64,000 nt of DNA from Neoaquamicrobium microcysteis (GCF_008180155.1 NZ_VSZS01000068.1:514762-578761), one strand, 5' to 3'; shown: positions 10,202 through 19,801, counted from the first letter of the stretch. The notes: a model not told the origin generated them from the letters alone. Numbers and translations: made by a program.

Positions 10202-10848
10202 TCCGTATCCTCTGCGGCGTCATCGAGATCGCCGGTTGCCGCAATCATCGTCCGGTCTTCGGGGGAACCGCCCCTGTATCGGTCAAGCGCCACCACGCGC
10301 TTGAGCACAGCCTTGCCCGTATCTCCGGCGAGCACGGCTGCATGTATCACATTTGTACCCCCCAATGCCAAACCCAATTCGGCCTCCGAAAAGAGTTTGT
10401 ATGAGGGGATGGAAGGCCCTTCCTGCCAGACAACGGCACGCCGCGCCTGGTCGATCTTGCGCACGCCATCGGGCGAAGCCTCCACGGCGTGAAGCACCAG
10501 TGCCGCCTTGCCGGTGCGCACCGCACTATCGACCTTGGCAGCGCCGAGCACGACCTGCCCGGCCTTACGCGCAAGCCCCAGCGAACCCAGCGCCGCGCGC
10601 GCCAGAAGCATGTCGACCATGCCGCCCAGATCGTCGGGCAGCGTCACCTTGGCCTTGAAGGCGCGGGAGAACAGGTTCTTTCGGGCGGCTTCCTCGACGT
10701 GAAGCCGGTCAGCCGTGACCCAGCAGCCCCGTCCGGGAAGTTTCCGCTTGAGGTCGGGAACGACGGACATGTCGGGACCCGCGACGAAGCGCAGCAAGCC
10801 TTCCGGCTCGCCCGCCTGGCGCGTCACTATACATGTGCGTTCGTTCAT
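10198..10848 (-). CDS. YlxR (DUF448) plus L7Ae-like RNA-binding protein
   Basis: The protein joins two RNA-binding modules: an N-terminal YlxR fold with ERTCIVTR and LPGRGCWV, and a C-terminal L7Ae/L30e-like part ([17 protein letters not shown]...[12 protein letters not shown]). This combined form is usual in alphaproteobacteria, where it sits between nusA and infB as here. YlxR is reported to bind RNA and to influence transcription or RNase P in Gram-positive bacteria; the role in alphaproteobacteria is not settled. The ATG at 10848 gives [14 protein letters not shown] three codons earlier (10857) has a better-placed GGGAG and could be the real start. Confidence 0.9.
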   Translation of the reverse strand: MNERTCIVTRQAGEPEGLLRFVAGPDMSVVPDLKRKLPGRGCWVTADRLHVEEAARKNLFSRAFKAKVTLPDDLGGMVDMLLARAALGSLGLARKAGQVVLGAAKVDSAVRTGKAALVLHAVEASPDGVRKIDQARRAVVWQEGPSIPSYKLFSEAELGLALGGTNVIHAAVLAGDTGKAVLKRVVALDRYRGGSPEDRTMIAATGDLDDAAEDTE

Positions 10849-10881
10849 CTCGTTCAAGGGGTCTCCCGGCCGGACGCATAA

Positions 10882-12486
10882 TCATGCCCCGGCCGCTTCC
10901 TCTGCGTTCTCTTCCTCTTCGCCTTCGGCGACGAGGTCTTCCTCGGAAATCCAGCCCATCTTCAGGCGGGCGGCGACGACCATCTGCTCGGCATCGGCGC
11001 GGCTGACGCCGAAATCGGCCAGAACGCCCGGGAAGAACTTGGTTTCCCCGTCCTTGCGCTCCTTCCAGCCGACGAGATCGTCGACCGCGTAGCCGGCGAA
11101 GTCCTCGATGGTCTTCACACCGTCCTCGCCAAGCGTGACCATCATCGCGGTGGTTACGCCGGGGATTTCGCGAAGCTCGTCCTCGACGCCCAGCGCGCGG
11201 CGCTTCTCGTCGTGCTCGGCTTCAATCCGGTCCAGATATTCGCGGGCGCGCATCTGGATTTCCTCGGCGGTGCCCTCATCGAAACCGTCGATGGAGGAAA
11301 TCTCGTCGGCATCGACGTAAGCCACTTCCTCGACGGAGGTGAAGCCTTCCGAGGCCAGCACCTGGCCGACCATCTCGTCGACGTTGAGCGCGTCCATGAA
11401 GAGGTTCGAGCGCTCGACGAATTCCTTCTGGCGGCGCTGCGATTCCTCTTCCTCGGTCAGGATGTCGATATCCCAGCCGGTGAGCTGCGAGGCGAGACGC
11501 ACGTTCTGGCCGCGACGGCCGATGGCCAGTGAAAGCTGGTCGTCTGGCACCACCACCTCGATGCGCTCGGCATCCTCGTCCAGCACGACCTTGGCGACTT
11601 CCGCCGGCTGCAGGGCGTTGACGATGAAGGCTGCCGCGTCCTGCGACCACGGGATGATGTCGATCTTCTCGCCCTGGAGCTCGCCGACGACTGCCTGCAC
11701 GCGCGAACCGCGCATACCGACGCAGGCGCCCACGGGGTCGATCGAGCTGTCACGCGAGATCACGGCGATCTTGGCGCGCGAACCCGGATCGCGGGCCACC
11801 GACTTGATCTCGATGATGCCGTCGTAAATCTCCGGCACTTCCATGGTGAACAGCTTCGCCATGAACTGCGGATGGGTGCGCGACAGGAAAATCTGCGGGC
11901 CGCGCTGCTCGCGGCGCACGTCATAGACATAGGCGCGGACACGGTCACCATACTTGAAGTTTTCGCGCGGGATCAGCTCGTCGCGGCGGATGATGGCTTC
12001 GCCGCGGCCCAGATCGACCACCACGTTGCCGTATTCCACGCGCTTGACCGTGCCGTTGACGATCTCGCCGATGCGATCCTTGTATTCGTCATACTGGCGG
12101 TCGCGCTCGGCCTCGCGCACCTTCTGCACGATGACCTGCTTGGCCGACTGCGCGGCGATGCGACCGAAATCCATCGGCGGCAGCTGCTCGGCAATGAAGT
12201 CGCCGACCTGCGCGTCGGGGTTGCGCGTGCGGGCATCGACCAGCGAAATCTCGCGGGCGTATTCGTCGACGTTCTCCACCACTTCCATCAGGCGCTGAAG
12301 CTTCATCTCGCCGGTGTTCGGGTTGATGTCGGCGCGGATGTTGGTCTCCTGGCCGTAGCGCGAGCGCGCCGCCTTCTGGATGGCGTCGGCCATCGCGGCG
12401 ATGACGATCTGCTTGTCGATCGACTTTTCGCGCGCGACCGCATCGGCGATCTGCAGAAGCTCCAGCCTGTTTGCACTGACTGCCAT
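10882..12486 (-). CDS. nusA: Transcription termination/antitermination factor NusA
   Basis: NusA binds RNA polymerase near the RNA exit channel and modulates pausing, termination and antitermination. The 534-residue protein has the N-terminal polymerase-binding domain, an S1 domain ([16 protein letters not shown]), two KH domains ([28 protein letters not shown]) and two C-terminal acidic helix-hairpin-helix repeats, followed by an acidic tail. The ATG at 12486 ([15 protein letters not shown]) has AGGAG seven bases upstream; six extra in-frame codons upstream are not needed. It follows rimP by 46 bases in the same operon. Confidence 0.98.
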   Translation of the reverse strand: MAVSANRLELLQIADAVAREKSIDKQIVIAAMADAIQKAARSRYGQETNIRADINPNTGEMKLQRLMEVVENVDEYAREISLVDARTRNPDAQVGDFIAEQLPPMDFGRIAAQSAKQVIVQKVREAERDRQYDEYKDRIGEIVNGTVKRVEYGNVVVDLGRGEAIIRRDELIPRENFKYGDRVRAYVYDVRREQRGPQIFLSRTHPQFMAKLFTMEVPEIYDGIIEIKSVARDPGSRAKIAVISRDSSIDPVGACVGMRGSRVQAVVGELQGEKIDIIPWSQDAAAFIVNALQPAEVAKVVLDEDAERIEVVVPDDQLSLAIGRRGQNVRLASQLTGWDIDILTEEEESQRRQKEFVERSNLFMDALNVDEMVGQVLASEGFTSVEEVAYVDADEISSIDGFDEGTAEEIQMRAREYLDRIEAEHDEKRRALGVEDELREIPGVTTAMMVTLGEDGVKTIEDFAGYAVDDLVGWKERKDGETKFFPGVLADFGVSRADAEQMVVAARLKMGWISEEDLVAEGEEEENAEEAAGA

Positions 12487-12532
12487 TTCGGTCTCCTCGG
12501 GCATTTCCGCCGGCCTTGCGGCCGGTTGCTCG

Positions 12533-13141
12533 TTAGCTTGCGTTTTCGTCTTCGTCCTGCACGTCGGCCTCGGCCTCCACGCGCATCTTCTTGGCCTGCT
12601 TGTCCTTCTTCAGCGTCTCGCTGATGAGGTCGTCGGTCAGGATCAGCTTGGCATCCGCGATGGCATCCCACGGCACCCGCACGACGGGCTCGTCGCCGTA
12701 GCTGGCCTGATCGCGCTCTATCGTCAGGCCGTCCTCGTCGGTCGCGGCGATCTTGCCGCGAAAGCGCTTGCGCTCCGCCACCATGACCGCGGTCTCCATC
12801 TTCACCAGATGGCCGACAGCCGCCTCGAAATCGCTCTTTCGCACGAGCGGCCTGTCGATGCCGGCTGACGAAACCTCGAGATGATACGCCTTCTCGATGG
12901 GGTCTTCCACGTCCAGCACCGGCGAGACGGCGCGGCTGACCTCTTCGCAGCCCTCGACATCCATGGTGCCGTCGAGGCGTTCCGCCATGATCTGCAGCGT
13001 CAGCCCGTTCTGGCCCGACAGCCGCACGCGCACCAGGCGAAAACCGATCGCAGACAGCACGGGCGCGACGATCGCGGCAACGCGCGCATCGATACCGGTT
13101 TCGCGAATAAGGCGGTCGTCGCCCTGTTGCAGTTCAGCCAT
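12533..13141 (-). CDS. rimP: Ribosome maturation factor RimP
   Basis: RimP helps 30S maturation by promoting S12 and S19 assembly. The 202-residue product shows the RimP pattern: an N-terminal alpha/beta domain with [20 protein letters not shown] and [22 protein letters not shown], the link [21 protein letters not shown], and a C-terminal SH3-like barrel, plus a charged tail common in alphaproteobacteria. It is the first gene of the rimP-nusA-ylxR-infB-rbfA-truB operon. A terminator-like hairpin ends about 23 bases before its start codon, so expression is probably controlled by attenuation. Confidence 0.95.
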   Translation of the reverse strand: MAELQQGDDRLIRETGIDARVAAIVAPVLSAIGFRLVRVRLSGQNGLTLQIMAERLDGTMDVEGCEEVSRAVSPVLDVEDPIEKAYHLEVSSAGIDRPLVRKSDFEAAVGHLVKMETAVMVAERKRFRGKIAATDEDGLTIERDQASYGDEPVVRVPWDAIADAKLILTDDLISETLKKDKQAKKMRVEAEADVQDEDENAS

Positions 13142-13163
13142 CTCGTCTCCAGAGGGCCGGCGG

Positions 13164-13200
13164 CTAACAAAAAAGAGCGGGACCGGGTGGACCCACTCTT
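13164..13200 (-). promoter_or_regulatory. Attenuator-like terminator in the rimP leader
   Basis: On the minus strand a 28-base hairpin (arms AAGAGTGGG and CCCGCTCTT, one G-U pair, one T-T mismatch, inner CC/GG, loop ACCC) is followed directly by TTTTGTT. It stands 23-31 bases upstream of the rimP ATG, on the transcript side of the start, so it would end transcription before the operon unless read through. In E. coli the rimP-nusA operon is autoregulated through NusA acting on leader terminators. The same logic is inferred here. Confidence 0.7.
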
Positions 13201-13348
13201 CGCCTTACCGACCAAGAATTTGACGCTGATATAAACCAGACCGGGCCGTATATCAAGGTCCGCCGCAAACGGGGCGTTTGGGCTTTGCGCTTGTCCACGG
13301 CTCTTGATAGCGTGCCGCGCTTCCGAAGCAAGACCGACCGCGCCATCG

Positions 13349-14200
13349 ATGACATCGAAAAAGGACACGCTGCTCGACCGTCTCGGTCGTTCCCTCGCAC
13401 GCCGGCTGCAAAGCGAATCGTCGGGTTACGAGCCCTATACGCCGTCCGATCCGGACACGCTGCGCAGGACGCTGCAATCGGGCGACATCCTCCTGATCGA
13501 GGGCAACCAGAAGATTTCCGCCGCGATCAAGTACCTGACGCAGTCCACGTGGTCGCATGCAGCGCTCTATGTCGGCGACACGCTGCCCGAGCCGGAGGAC
13601 GGCTCGGAGAGGCCGCGTCTCGTCGAGGTCAATCTGGGCGAAGGCTGCGTCGCCGTCCCGCTATCCAAATACCGCAGCTACAACACGCGCATCTGCCGCG
13701 CCTCCGGCCTGACGCCCGAGGACAGGAAGCACATCGTGGATTTCATGGTGTCGCGGCTGGGCCTGCGATACGACACCAAGAACATCATCGACATGCTGCG
13801 CTATTTCCTGCCGACGCCGCCGGTGCCGGTGCGCTGGCGCAGGCGCATGCTGGCCTTCGGCTCTGGAGACCCGACACGGGCGATCTGCTCCTCGATGATC
13901 GCGGAGGCCTATGGCGAGATCGGCTATCCGATCCTGCCCGAAATCACCCGCGCGCCGGGCCGTGCCTCGGCGCAGTCGAACTATTCGCGCGCCGAGATCA
14001 TGCACATACGGCATCACTCTCTCTACACCCCGCGCGATTTCGACCTGTCGCCCTACTTCCAGATCGTGAAGCCGACGCTGGTCTACGGCTTCGACTACAA
14101 GGCGGTGGTTTGGGCGAGCGATGCCCCGGAACCTTTGCCGCCAGCCGGAGCCGCCACGCATGGCGGCCCGGAGGCAGGCGACCCGGCACTGCGCGACTGA
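13349..14200 (+). CDS. YiiX/YebB-like permuted NlpC/P60 cysteine hydrolase
   Basis: The 283-residue protein has the circularly permuted papain-like pattern of the YiiX family: the motif SGDILLIEGN, then His in STWSHAALYVG, then the presumed nucleophile Cys in AICSSMIAEAYGEIGYP. In this family the order is His first, Cys later. Members are thought to act on amide or thioester bonds in lipids or peptides, but substrates are mostly unknown. No signal peptide or membrane segment is apparent. The ATG at 13349 (MTSKKDTLLDRLG) was preferred over one 15 codons upstream, though no strong ribosome site marks either. It is divergent from rimP and convergent with the sugar dehydrogenase, with four bases between the stops. 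Confidence 0.75.
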   Translation: MTSKKDTLLDRLGRSLARRLQSESSGYEPYTPSDPDTLRRTLQSGDILLIEGNQKISAAIKYLTQSTWSHAALYVGDTLPEPEDGSERPRLVEVNLGEGCVAVPLSKYRSYNTRICRASGLTPEDRKHIVDFMVSRLGLRYDTKNIIDMLRYFLPTPPVPVRWRRRMLAFGSGDPTRAICSSMIAEAYGEIGYPILPEITRAPGRASAQSNYSRAEIMHIRHHSLYTPRDFDLSPYFQIVKPTLVYGFDYKAVVWASDAPEPLPPAGAATHGGPEAGDPALRD

Positions 14201-14204
14201 ATGC

Positions 14205-15356
14205 TCAGTCCGTCTGCGGCGCGACCCGCAGAATGCCGCCATTGGCCTCGTCGGTGGCGACGTAAATCGCCCCGTCGGGACCCTGCGCGACATCGCGGAT
14301 GCGCAGGCCCAGCGGCTCCAGCAGCCGCTCCTCGTGGGTGACGCTGTCGCCGTCCAGTTCGAGCCTCACGAGCGCGGTCGAGGCGAGGCCGCCGACGAAA
14401 AGATTGCCCTGCCATTCCGGAAACGCGTCGCCGGAGTAGAAAGCCATGCCGGACGGGGCTATCACCGGGGTCCATTCGTAGATCGGATCGACCATGCCCT
14501 CGGCCGAGCTGATGCCTTCGCCGATGGTGTCGCCGCTGTATTCCACTCCGAAGCTGGCAACCGGCCAGCCATAATTAGCGCCCGGCTCGATCACGTTCAG
14601 CTCGTCACCGCCGCGCGGACCATGCTCGATCTCCCAGAGCACGCCGGTCTCGGGATGAAGGGCTGCCGCCTGCACGTTGCGCACGCCATAGGCCCAGATT
14701 TCGGGTAGCGCGCCATCCTGCCCGACAAAGGGATTGTCCTGCGGAACCGAGCCGTCGGGATTGATGCGCGCGATGGTGCCGATGTGCGAGTCCGTATCCT
14801 GCGCCATGTCGCGGAACTGGCGCGAGCTCCTGTCGCCCATGGTGACGAAGAGATGGCCATCATTGTCGAAGACGAGGCGCGAGCCGAAATGGGCAGTGCT
14901 CTGGACCTTGGGCTGCTGGGAGAAGATGACCTCGACCTCTTCGAGCGCGGTGGCATCTTCGTTGAGCTGGCCGCGTGCGACCGCGGTGCTGTTGCCGCCG
15001 TCGCCAGCCTCGGCAAATGAGAGATAGACCAGCCGGTTGTCGGCAAAGTCGGGGTCGAGGGCGACGTCGAGCAGGCCGCCCTGCCCGCGCGCGTCGACCT
15101 GCGGCACGCCCTCGATCGGCTCCGACAGATTGCCTTCCGCATCCACAAGCCGCAGCGCGCCGGCCCGCTCGGTCACCAGCATGCCCTCATCGCCCGGAAG
15201 GAACGCAATGGCCCATGGATTTGCGAGCCCATCGACGACCGTCGATACCTGGATCGTGCCGCGCTCGGTTTCGAATGTTTCGTCCACGGCATGGGCGGGG
15301 CTGGCGATCATAAGCGCCATCGGCGCAGCGGTGATGAGGAATGCGGATCGCAACAT
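14205..15356 (-). CDS. Periplasmic PQQ-dependent aldose sugar dehydrogenase (YliI/GDH-B family)
   Basis: The 383-residue product has a clear Sec signal peptide (MLRSAFLITAAPMALMIASPAHA) and the six-bladed propeller repeats of the soluble glucose/sorbosone dehydrogenase family: GLANPWAIAFLPG, LLDVALDPDF, FVTMGDRSS, AYGVRNVQAAALHP, LWEIEHGPRGGDELN and YEWTPVIAPSGMAFY. The family oxidises aldose sugars in the periplasm with PQQ and passes electrons to quinone or cytochrome. Substrate specificity cannot be read from sequence. The start has GGAC eight bases upstream. No PQQ synthesis genes lie nearby. Confidence 0.88.
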   Translation of the reverse strand: MLRSAFLITAAPMALMIASPAHAVDETFETERGTIQVSTVVDGLANPWAIAFLPGDEGMLVTERAGALRLVDAEGNLSEPIEGVPQVDARGQGGLLDVALDPDFADNRLVYLSFAEAGDGGNSTAVARGQLNEDATALEEVEVIFSQQPKVQSTAHFGSRLVFDNDGHLFVTMGDRSSRQFRDMAQDTDSHIGTIARINPDGSVPQDNPFVGQDGALPEIWAYGVRNVQAAALHPETGVLWEIEHGPRGGDELNVIEPGANYGWPVASFGVEYSGDTIGEGISSAEGMVDPIYEWTPVIAPSGMAFYSGDAFPEWQGNLFVGGLASTALVRLELDGDSVTHEERLLEPLGLRIRDVAQGPDGAIYVATDEANGGILRVAPQTD

Positions 15357-15743
15357 CGTCAATGTCCTTTTGTTATTTTGTCGTTCGATAGGCAGACAGG
15401 TAAGGCGGCCGCGGCGCAGGGGTTCCCCCTCACGGAATGTTGACCCGCTATTGTGATGACCTATGGCCACAGGCTCGCTGCCCCGCCTGGCACGTGCCAA
15501 ATGGGAGTGGCTATACCAATTGGTAAAGATTGGGGCATTAGAGGCTGCTTACAGAGGCGCGGGATCGGCACGGCGAAACCTGCCATCGCATTCCCGCCTC
15601 ACTGTTTAACCAGCGTTTAATTACGTAGGGTTAGCTTTAATGGAACGGCGCAGCTCGGCTGGATCGGGCTCGCGCAAAGGAACGTCTGCGCTCGGGCTGT
15701 AGGCCCTGCGTGGCGGGGAACTGGGTTGGGCATAGGTAGACTG
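15357..15743. other. Intergenic region between the sugar dehydrogenase and a diguanylate cyclase
   Basis: These 387 bases lie between divergent genes and have no convincing reading frame. They are less GC-rich than the flanks in part (around 15600-15640). The only clear element is a perfect 12-base palindrome at 15514-15525. Promoters of both genes must lie here, but no sigma-70 pair could be assigned with confidence. Confidence 0.5.
15514..15525. promoter_or_regulatory. Perfect 12-base palindrome TACCAATTGGTA, possible operator
   Basis: The sequence TACCAATTGGTA equals its own reverse complement and sits in an AT-richer patch about 160 bases upstream of the sugar dehydrogenase start. GntR-type operators often use ACCA/TGGT half-sites, but no regulator gene is adjacent, so the assignment is weak. 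Confidence 0.35.
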
Positions 15744-16838
15744 ATGATGCAGGCCTCGGAACAGCCTGAACCACGCCGTGCGGACACGATGGTCAACCGT
15801 CCCGACACGGCCACGACCGTCGTGCTCACCATGAGGCAGCTTGGCATCGTGCCGCTGCCGCGCAACTACGAGCTGTTCTACGAAGCCGTCACCACGGGAA
15901 ACCGGGAGCTAACCGACGCGCTTTCCGCACTGGGCGGCCGGCCGACCCAGAAGCAGATCGACGAGGTGGCGCACCGCTTCCTCAATCGCGGCAACGAGCA
16001 TGCGGCCGATGAGGCGCGCGACACCATCAGCACCAAGCTCGACGAAATCCTCGGATTGCTCAAGAAAGAGCGCAATTCGATGGAGACCTACGGCAAAATC
16101 CTGGGCGAAACCTCGAACGGACTGACGGGCCGGCAGGCCATCACCCGCGAGTTCCTGGAAAAGATCGTCAGCGTGACGGCCACGGCCACCCGCACCTCGA
16201 TCGAAAGCCAAAGCAACATCGTTTCGTCTATAACCGACAAGTCGCAGGAGCTGCACGAGGTCAAGTCGAAGCTTGAGGAGTACAAGCGGCTGGCCGACAC
16301 CGATGCACTCACGCAGATCCAGAATCGCCGTGCTTTCGACCGTGCCGTGTCTGCGATCTACGAAAGCAATCGGGGCATAGCCTTCGGCGCGCTGATCCTC
16401 GCGGACATCGACAGCTTCAAGACCGTCAACGACCGTTTCGGCCATCCGGTAGGCGACCGCATCATCCAGATCGTCGCGAGCATCATTCGCTCGACCGTCA
16501 AGGATGGGACGTTCGTGGCGCGGACGGGCGGCGAGGAATTCGCCGTCATCCTGGAAGGCTCAGGCGAGGACGCGACCCACAGGCTGGCCGACGAAATCCG
16601 GCAGGCCATCATGGAAGCGCCCTTCGTCAACGTGTCGAACGGCACCAATTACGGCCCGATCACGGTTTCGCTGGGCATATGCATGGCCACGCAGGCGCGC
16701 GGGCCGGACGATCTCTACGTGAAGGCCGACCGGGCGCTCTATGCCTCCAAGGCGGCCGGACGCAACCGCGTCACGCGGTTCTCGTCGATCAACGAGGGTG
16801 CGTTTTCCAAGAGCTGGCTGCTCTATCGCAGCAAGTGA
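15744..16838 (+). CDS. Soluble GGDEF diguanylate cyclase
   Basis: The 364-residue protein has an N-terminal helical region (to about 190) without membrane segments, including a coiled-coil-like stretch just before the GGDEF domain. The active site is intact: RTGGEEFAVIL, with DIDSFKTVNDRFGHPVGD upstream and SLGICMA downstream. It should make cyclic di-GMP from two GTP. The usual RxxD inhibitory site five residues before the GGEEF is absent (TVKD-type sequence instead), so product feedback may be lacking. The start is uncertain: tandem ATGs at 15744 and 15747, a TTG at 15726 and an ATG at 15789 are all possible. The N-terminal part resembles rhizobial GGDEF proteins with no named sensor domain. 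Confidence 0.88.
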   Translation: MMQASEQPEPRRADTMVNRPDTATTVVLTMRQLGIVPLPRNYELFYEAVTTGNRELTDALSALGGRPTQKQIDEVAHRFLNRGNEHAADEARDTISTKLDEILGLLKKERNSMETYGKILGETSNGLTGRQAITREFLEKIVSVTATATRTSIESQSNIVSSITDKSQELHEVKSKLEEYKRLADTDALTQIQNRRAFDRAVSAIYESNRGIAFGALILADIDSFKTVNDRFGHPVGDRIIQIVASIIRSTVKDGTFVARTGGEEFAVILEGSGEDATHRLADEIRQAIMEAPFVNVSNGTNYGPITVSLGICMATQARGPDDLYVKADRALYASKAAGRNRVTRFSSINEGAFSKSWLLYRSK

Positions 16839-16845
16839 GCGTCGG

Positions 16846-17184
16846 TCAGCGAGCCGAAAGATAGGGGCCCACCGTGATGAGCCCTATCGCCACGATGGCT
16901 GCGAGGATGCCGAGGCCCTGCAGCGTATGCACCTTCTCGCCGAACCACAGGAAGGCGACGAGGTTGACCGCGACCAGCTGGATGACCGCCGACAGGCTCA
17001 ACGCCACGCCCATGCCGAACTCGCGTATCAGACGCAGCATGATGAGGTTTCCGGCCGTGTAGAGGGCAAGAACGAGCGCAAGCCGCCAGTGGGTGGGCGC
17101 CATCGTCCAGCCCTTGGCAGCGCTGGCCGCGAGAACGAAAATCACGGTCGATGCACCGAGTTGAAGCAGGCCCGAATAGGTCAC
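16846..17184 (-). CDS. Small four-helix membrane protein, SMR/EamA-like
   Basis: The 112-residue product is almost wholly hydrophobic with four predicted membrane helices (about 4-22, 31-52, 57-80, 88-108). The end (FLWFGEKVHTLQGLGI...IGLITVG) matches the last helices of small multidrug resistance and EamA/DMT transporters. The membrane-embedded Glu near residue 14 that SMR pumps need is missing, so it may be a half-size EamA-type protein rather than a drug/proton antiporter. It starts with GTG, with GGAG five bases upstream. It converges on the GGDEF gene, seven bases apart. Substrate unknown. Confidence 0.65.
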   Translation of the reverse strand: MTYSGLLQLGASTVIFVLAASAAKGWTMAPTHWRLALVLALYTAGNLIMLRLIREFGMGVALSLSAVIQLVAVNLVAFLWFGEKVHTLQGLGILAAIVAIGLITVGPYLSAR

Positions 17185-17393
17185 GGTATCTCCGGCAGAA
17201 CAGGACGGCGCATGCGACGCTTGCGCATCTTCGATCTGCTCCCACCGCCGCGTTTCGTCAAGCGCGAGGCGTTGCCAGAGCGGCCGCGATCATGTACCAG
17301 CACCGACTTTCTTAACCCGACGTAAGATTCCGGCCAGCTAAATGAGCTAGGCGGTTGCGGGTGGCGCATCGTCGCCGACATGACAGGCAACAC

Positions 17394-19169
17394 ATGGCAG
17401 GCAGCATAACCACGTCGATCAGCCGCAGAGTCGGTTCAAGCCTGCGCCTGCGCGTCCTGATGCTCACGCTTGCCGCCTTCGTGGCGGTTGCCGTTCCGGC
17501 CGCTGCGGCCTTCGTGTGGATCGTGGATCGTACGGTGGTGACGCTGGGCACCATGTTCGCCGAGCGCCAGATTCTCTATGACCGCTATCGTGGGCTGGAG
17601 GTGCTGCGCCGCGAGGTGGCGCTGGCCGAGACGCTGATGCGCTCACCCACCATCATCGACTGGGCGCTCGACGAATTCGACCGCGACCGCTACGCGCGCG
17701 GCATCGCGGAGCTGGAGCATTTCCGACGCACCTTCGTGGATCGCAGCTACTTCTTTGTCGTCGGCGCTTCCGGCAACTACTATTTCAACGACCATGACGG
17801 CACCTATACCGGCGCGCAGCGGCGCTATGCCGTCTCGCCCGCCAACCCCAACGACGAGTGGTACTACAAGACGCTGGCGGCAGGCCCCGGCTGCCACCTC
17901 AACGTCAACCATGACGACGTGCTGAGCGTGACCAAGGTGTGGATGAACTGCGTCGTCGAGCATGAGGGGCGCATACTCGGGCTCGTGGGCACCGGCATCG
18001 ACCTGACGATGTTCCTGCGCAACGTGGTCGAGACCGACCAGAACGGCGTCGAGAGCATGTTCGTGGACCGGTCGGGCGCGGTGCAGGCCAGCCGCGACGA
18101 GAGCCTCATCGACTTTCGCAGCCTGACCAAGGAGGACGACGCCAAGACGACCTTCTTCCAGCTGCTCGAAAACGCCGGCGACCGCACGGCCTTCGCGGCT
18201 ATGATGCGCGAGGTGACCGACCAGGGCACCGATGCCGCGTCGGCGCGCTTCATGAACGTCAACGGCACGAAGATGCTGGTGGGGATCGGCCATCTGCGCG
18301 AGCTGGGCTGGTACAACGTCACCATCATGGATGTCGACCAGATCATCGATCGCCGCCTGTTCGGCCCCATCGCGTGCCTGCTGGGCCTGATGATGCTGGC
18401 CGCAGCGGCACTGGTGACCCTGCTGTTCAAGCGCAGCGTGCTCGACAGGCTGCAACGGGCGGAGGCGTCGATGCAGCGCATCGAGGCAGGCGACTTCTCG
18501 CAATCGGTCGAGGAACGGGGGACGGACGAGATCGCCCGGCTGTCGCGTGCCCTCAACCGGATGGCGCTCGCCGTCGGCACGGATCGCGCAGAGCTGGAAG
18601 AGGCCGTGCGCCAGCGCACGGAACAGCTCGAGCGCATCGCCTATGTCGACCAGCTGAGCGGCGTGCTGAACCGCCGCGGCTTCATCGAGGCCTATACGCA
18701 GGAAGAGCGACGCCTCGCCATCGACGAGGCCCTGCCCGGTCTCCTGATCCTCGACATCGACAACTTCAAGACGGTCAACGACAACCATGGCCACATCGTC
18801 GGCGACGAGGTGATCGCCGAGGTAGCCAGGCGCCTGCTGGACGTCACGCGTGAGCAGGATCTGTGCGCGCGCTGGGGTGGCGACGAGTTCGTCGTGATCG
18901 TAAAATCCTGCGATGCGCGCGCGCTGGCCGGCATCGGCAGCAAGATCCTCGACGCGATCCGCGCCCGCCCGGTCGAGCTTCTCGACGGCACGATGCTGCG
19001 CATCGGCACGTCGATCGGCGCGCATCTGGTGGAGCCGGCCGATACGCTGGAAAGTGCGGCGAGCAAGGCCGACCTCGCGCTCTATGCTGCCAAGCGGCAA
19101 GGCCGCAACCGCATGGTCGTATACGACCGCGAGGCGCACGGCCCCGCCAAGGTCAGCGACGTGGCCTGA
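17394..19169 (+). CDS. Membrane-bound sensor diguanylate cyclase (dCache-like, HAMP, GGDEF)
   Basis: The roughly 591-residue protein has a first membrane helix near residue 22-45, a ~270-residue periplasmic sensor with Cache-type features (FFVVGASGNYYFNDHDG, VGTGIDLTMFL), a second helix near 330-352, a HAMP domain (IEAGDFSQSVEERGTDEIARLSRALN) and a GGDEF domain. The active site is ARWGGDEFVVIV and the inhibitory site REQD lies exactly five residues before it, so both synthesis and product inhibition look intact. It makes cyclic di-GMP in response to an unknown periplasmic ligand. The ATG at 17394 was chosen; a TTG 13 codons upstream also keeps the frame. Confidence 0.9.
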   Translation: MAGSITTSISRRVGSSLRLRVLMLTLAAFVAVAVPAAAAFVWIVDRTVVTLGTMFAERQILYDRYRGLEVLRREVALAETLMRSPTIIDWALDEFDRDRYARGIAELEHFRRTFVDRSYFFVVGASGNYYFNDHDGTYTGAQRRYAVSPANPNDEWYYKTLAAGPGCHLNVNHDDVLSVTKVWMNCVVEHEGRILGLVGTGIDLTMFLRNVVETDQNGVESMFVDRSGAVQASRDESLIDFRSLTKEDDAKTTFFQLLENAGDRTAFAAMMREVTDQGTDAASARFMNVNGTKMLVGIGHLRELGWYNVTIMDVDQIIDRRLFGPIACLLGLMMLAAAALVTLLFKRSVLDRLQRAEASMQRIEAGDFSQSVEERGTDEIARLSRALNRMALAVGTDRAELEEAVRQRTEQLERIAYVDQLSGVLNRRGFIEAYTQEERRLAIDEALPGLLILDIDNFKTVNDNHGHIVGDEVIAEVARRLLDVTREQDLCARWGGDEFVVIVKSCDARALAGIGSKILDAIRARPVELLDGTMLRIGTSIGAHLVEPADTLESAASKADLALYAAKRQGRNRMVVYDREAHGPAKVSDVA

Positions 19170-19171
19170 AG

Positions 19172-19801
19172 CTATTTGGTGCCGTACATGCGGTCGCCCG
19201 CATCGCCGAGGCCCGGCACGATATAGCCCTTCTCGTTGAGCTTCTCGTCTATCGACGCCGTGAAGACCGGCACGTCCGGATGCGCCTTCGTGAAGCGCTC
19301 GATACCCTCCGGTGCGGCCAGAAGGCACAGGAAGCGCAGGTTGGTCGCGCCGCGCTCCTTGAGCTTGTCGATGGCTGCTATGGCGGAGTTGGCGGTCGCC
19401 AGCATGGGATCGACCACAATGACGAGGCGATCTTCCAGATTGCTGGGCGCCTTGAAGAAATACTCCACCGCCTGAAGCGTATCGTGGTCGCGGTAAAGCC
19501 CGATATGGGCGACGCGCGCCGCCGGGACGAGATCGAGCATGCCGTCAAGCAGCCCGTTGCCGGCGCGAAGCACCGAGGCGAAGACCAGCTTCTTGCCTTC
19601 CAGGGTGGGCGCCTCCATCGGCATCAGCGGGGTCTCGATGGTGCGCGTCGTCAAATCCAGGTCGCGCGTGACCTCGTAGCACAGCAGCAGCGATATCTCG
19701 CGCAGCAGCCGCCGGAAGCCGGCCGTCGAGGTCTCCTTGTCGCGCATGATGGTGAGCTTGTGCTGGACAAGCGGGTGATCGACGACCGTGACGCCCTTCA
19801 T
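19172..19801 (-). CDS. upp: Uracil phosphoribosyltransferase
   Basis: Upp salvages uracil with PRPP to give UMP. The 209-residue protein has standard length and motifs: the N-terminal [20 protein letters not shown], the PRPP loop region [17 protein letters not shown], and the uracil-binding end [17 protein letters not shown]. The ATG at 19801 has GGAG about nine bases ahead; a longer frame upstream is not supported. It lies just downstream of the adenosine/adenine deaminase gene on the same strand, 91 bases apart, so the two are likely a salvage operon, functionally linked to the cdd-punA-deoA genes 9 kb away. Confidence 0.96.
   Translation of the reverse strand: MKGVTVVDHPLVQHKLTIMRDKETSTAGFRRLLREISLLLCYEVTRDLDLTTRTIETPLMPMEAPTLEGKKLVFASVLRAGNGLLDGMLDLVPAARVAHIGLYRDHDTLQAVEYFFKAPSNLEDRLVIVVDPMLATANSAIAAIDKLKERGATNLRFLCLLAAPEGIERFTKAHPDVPVFTASIDEKLNEKGYIVPGLGDAGDRMYGTK

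Noticed and set aside
7214..10492. A 1092-codon open frame on the plus strand, antisense to infB and ylxR
   Set aside because: It is the mirror of highly conserved genes; long open frames on the opposite strand are common in GC-rich DNA, and its product is low-complexity His/Arg/Leu-rich without any domain.
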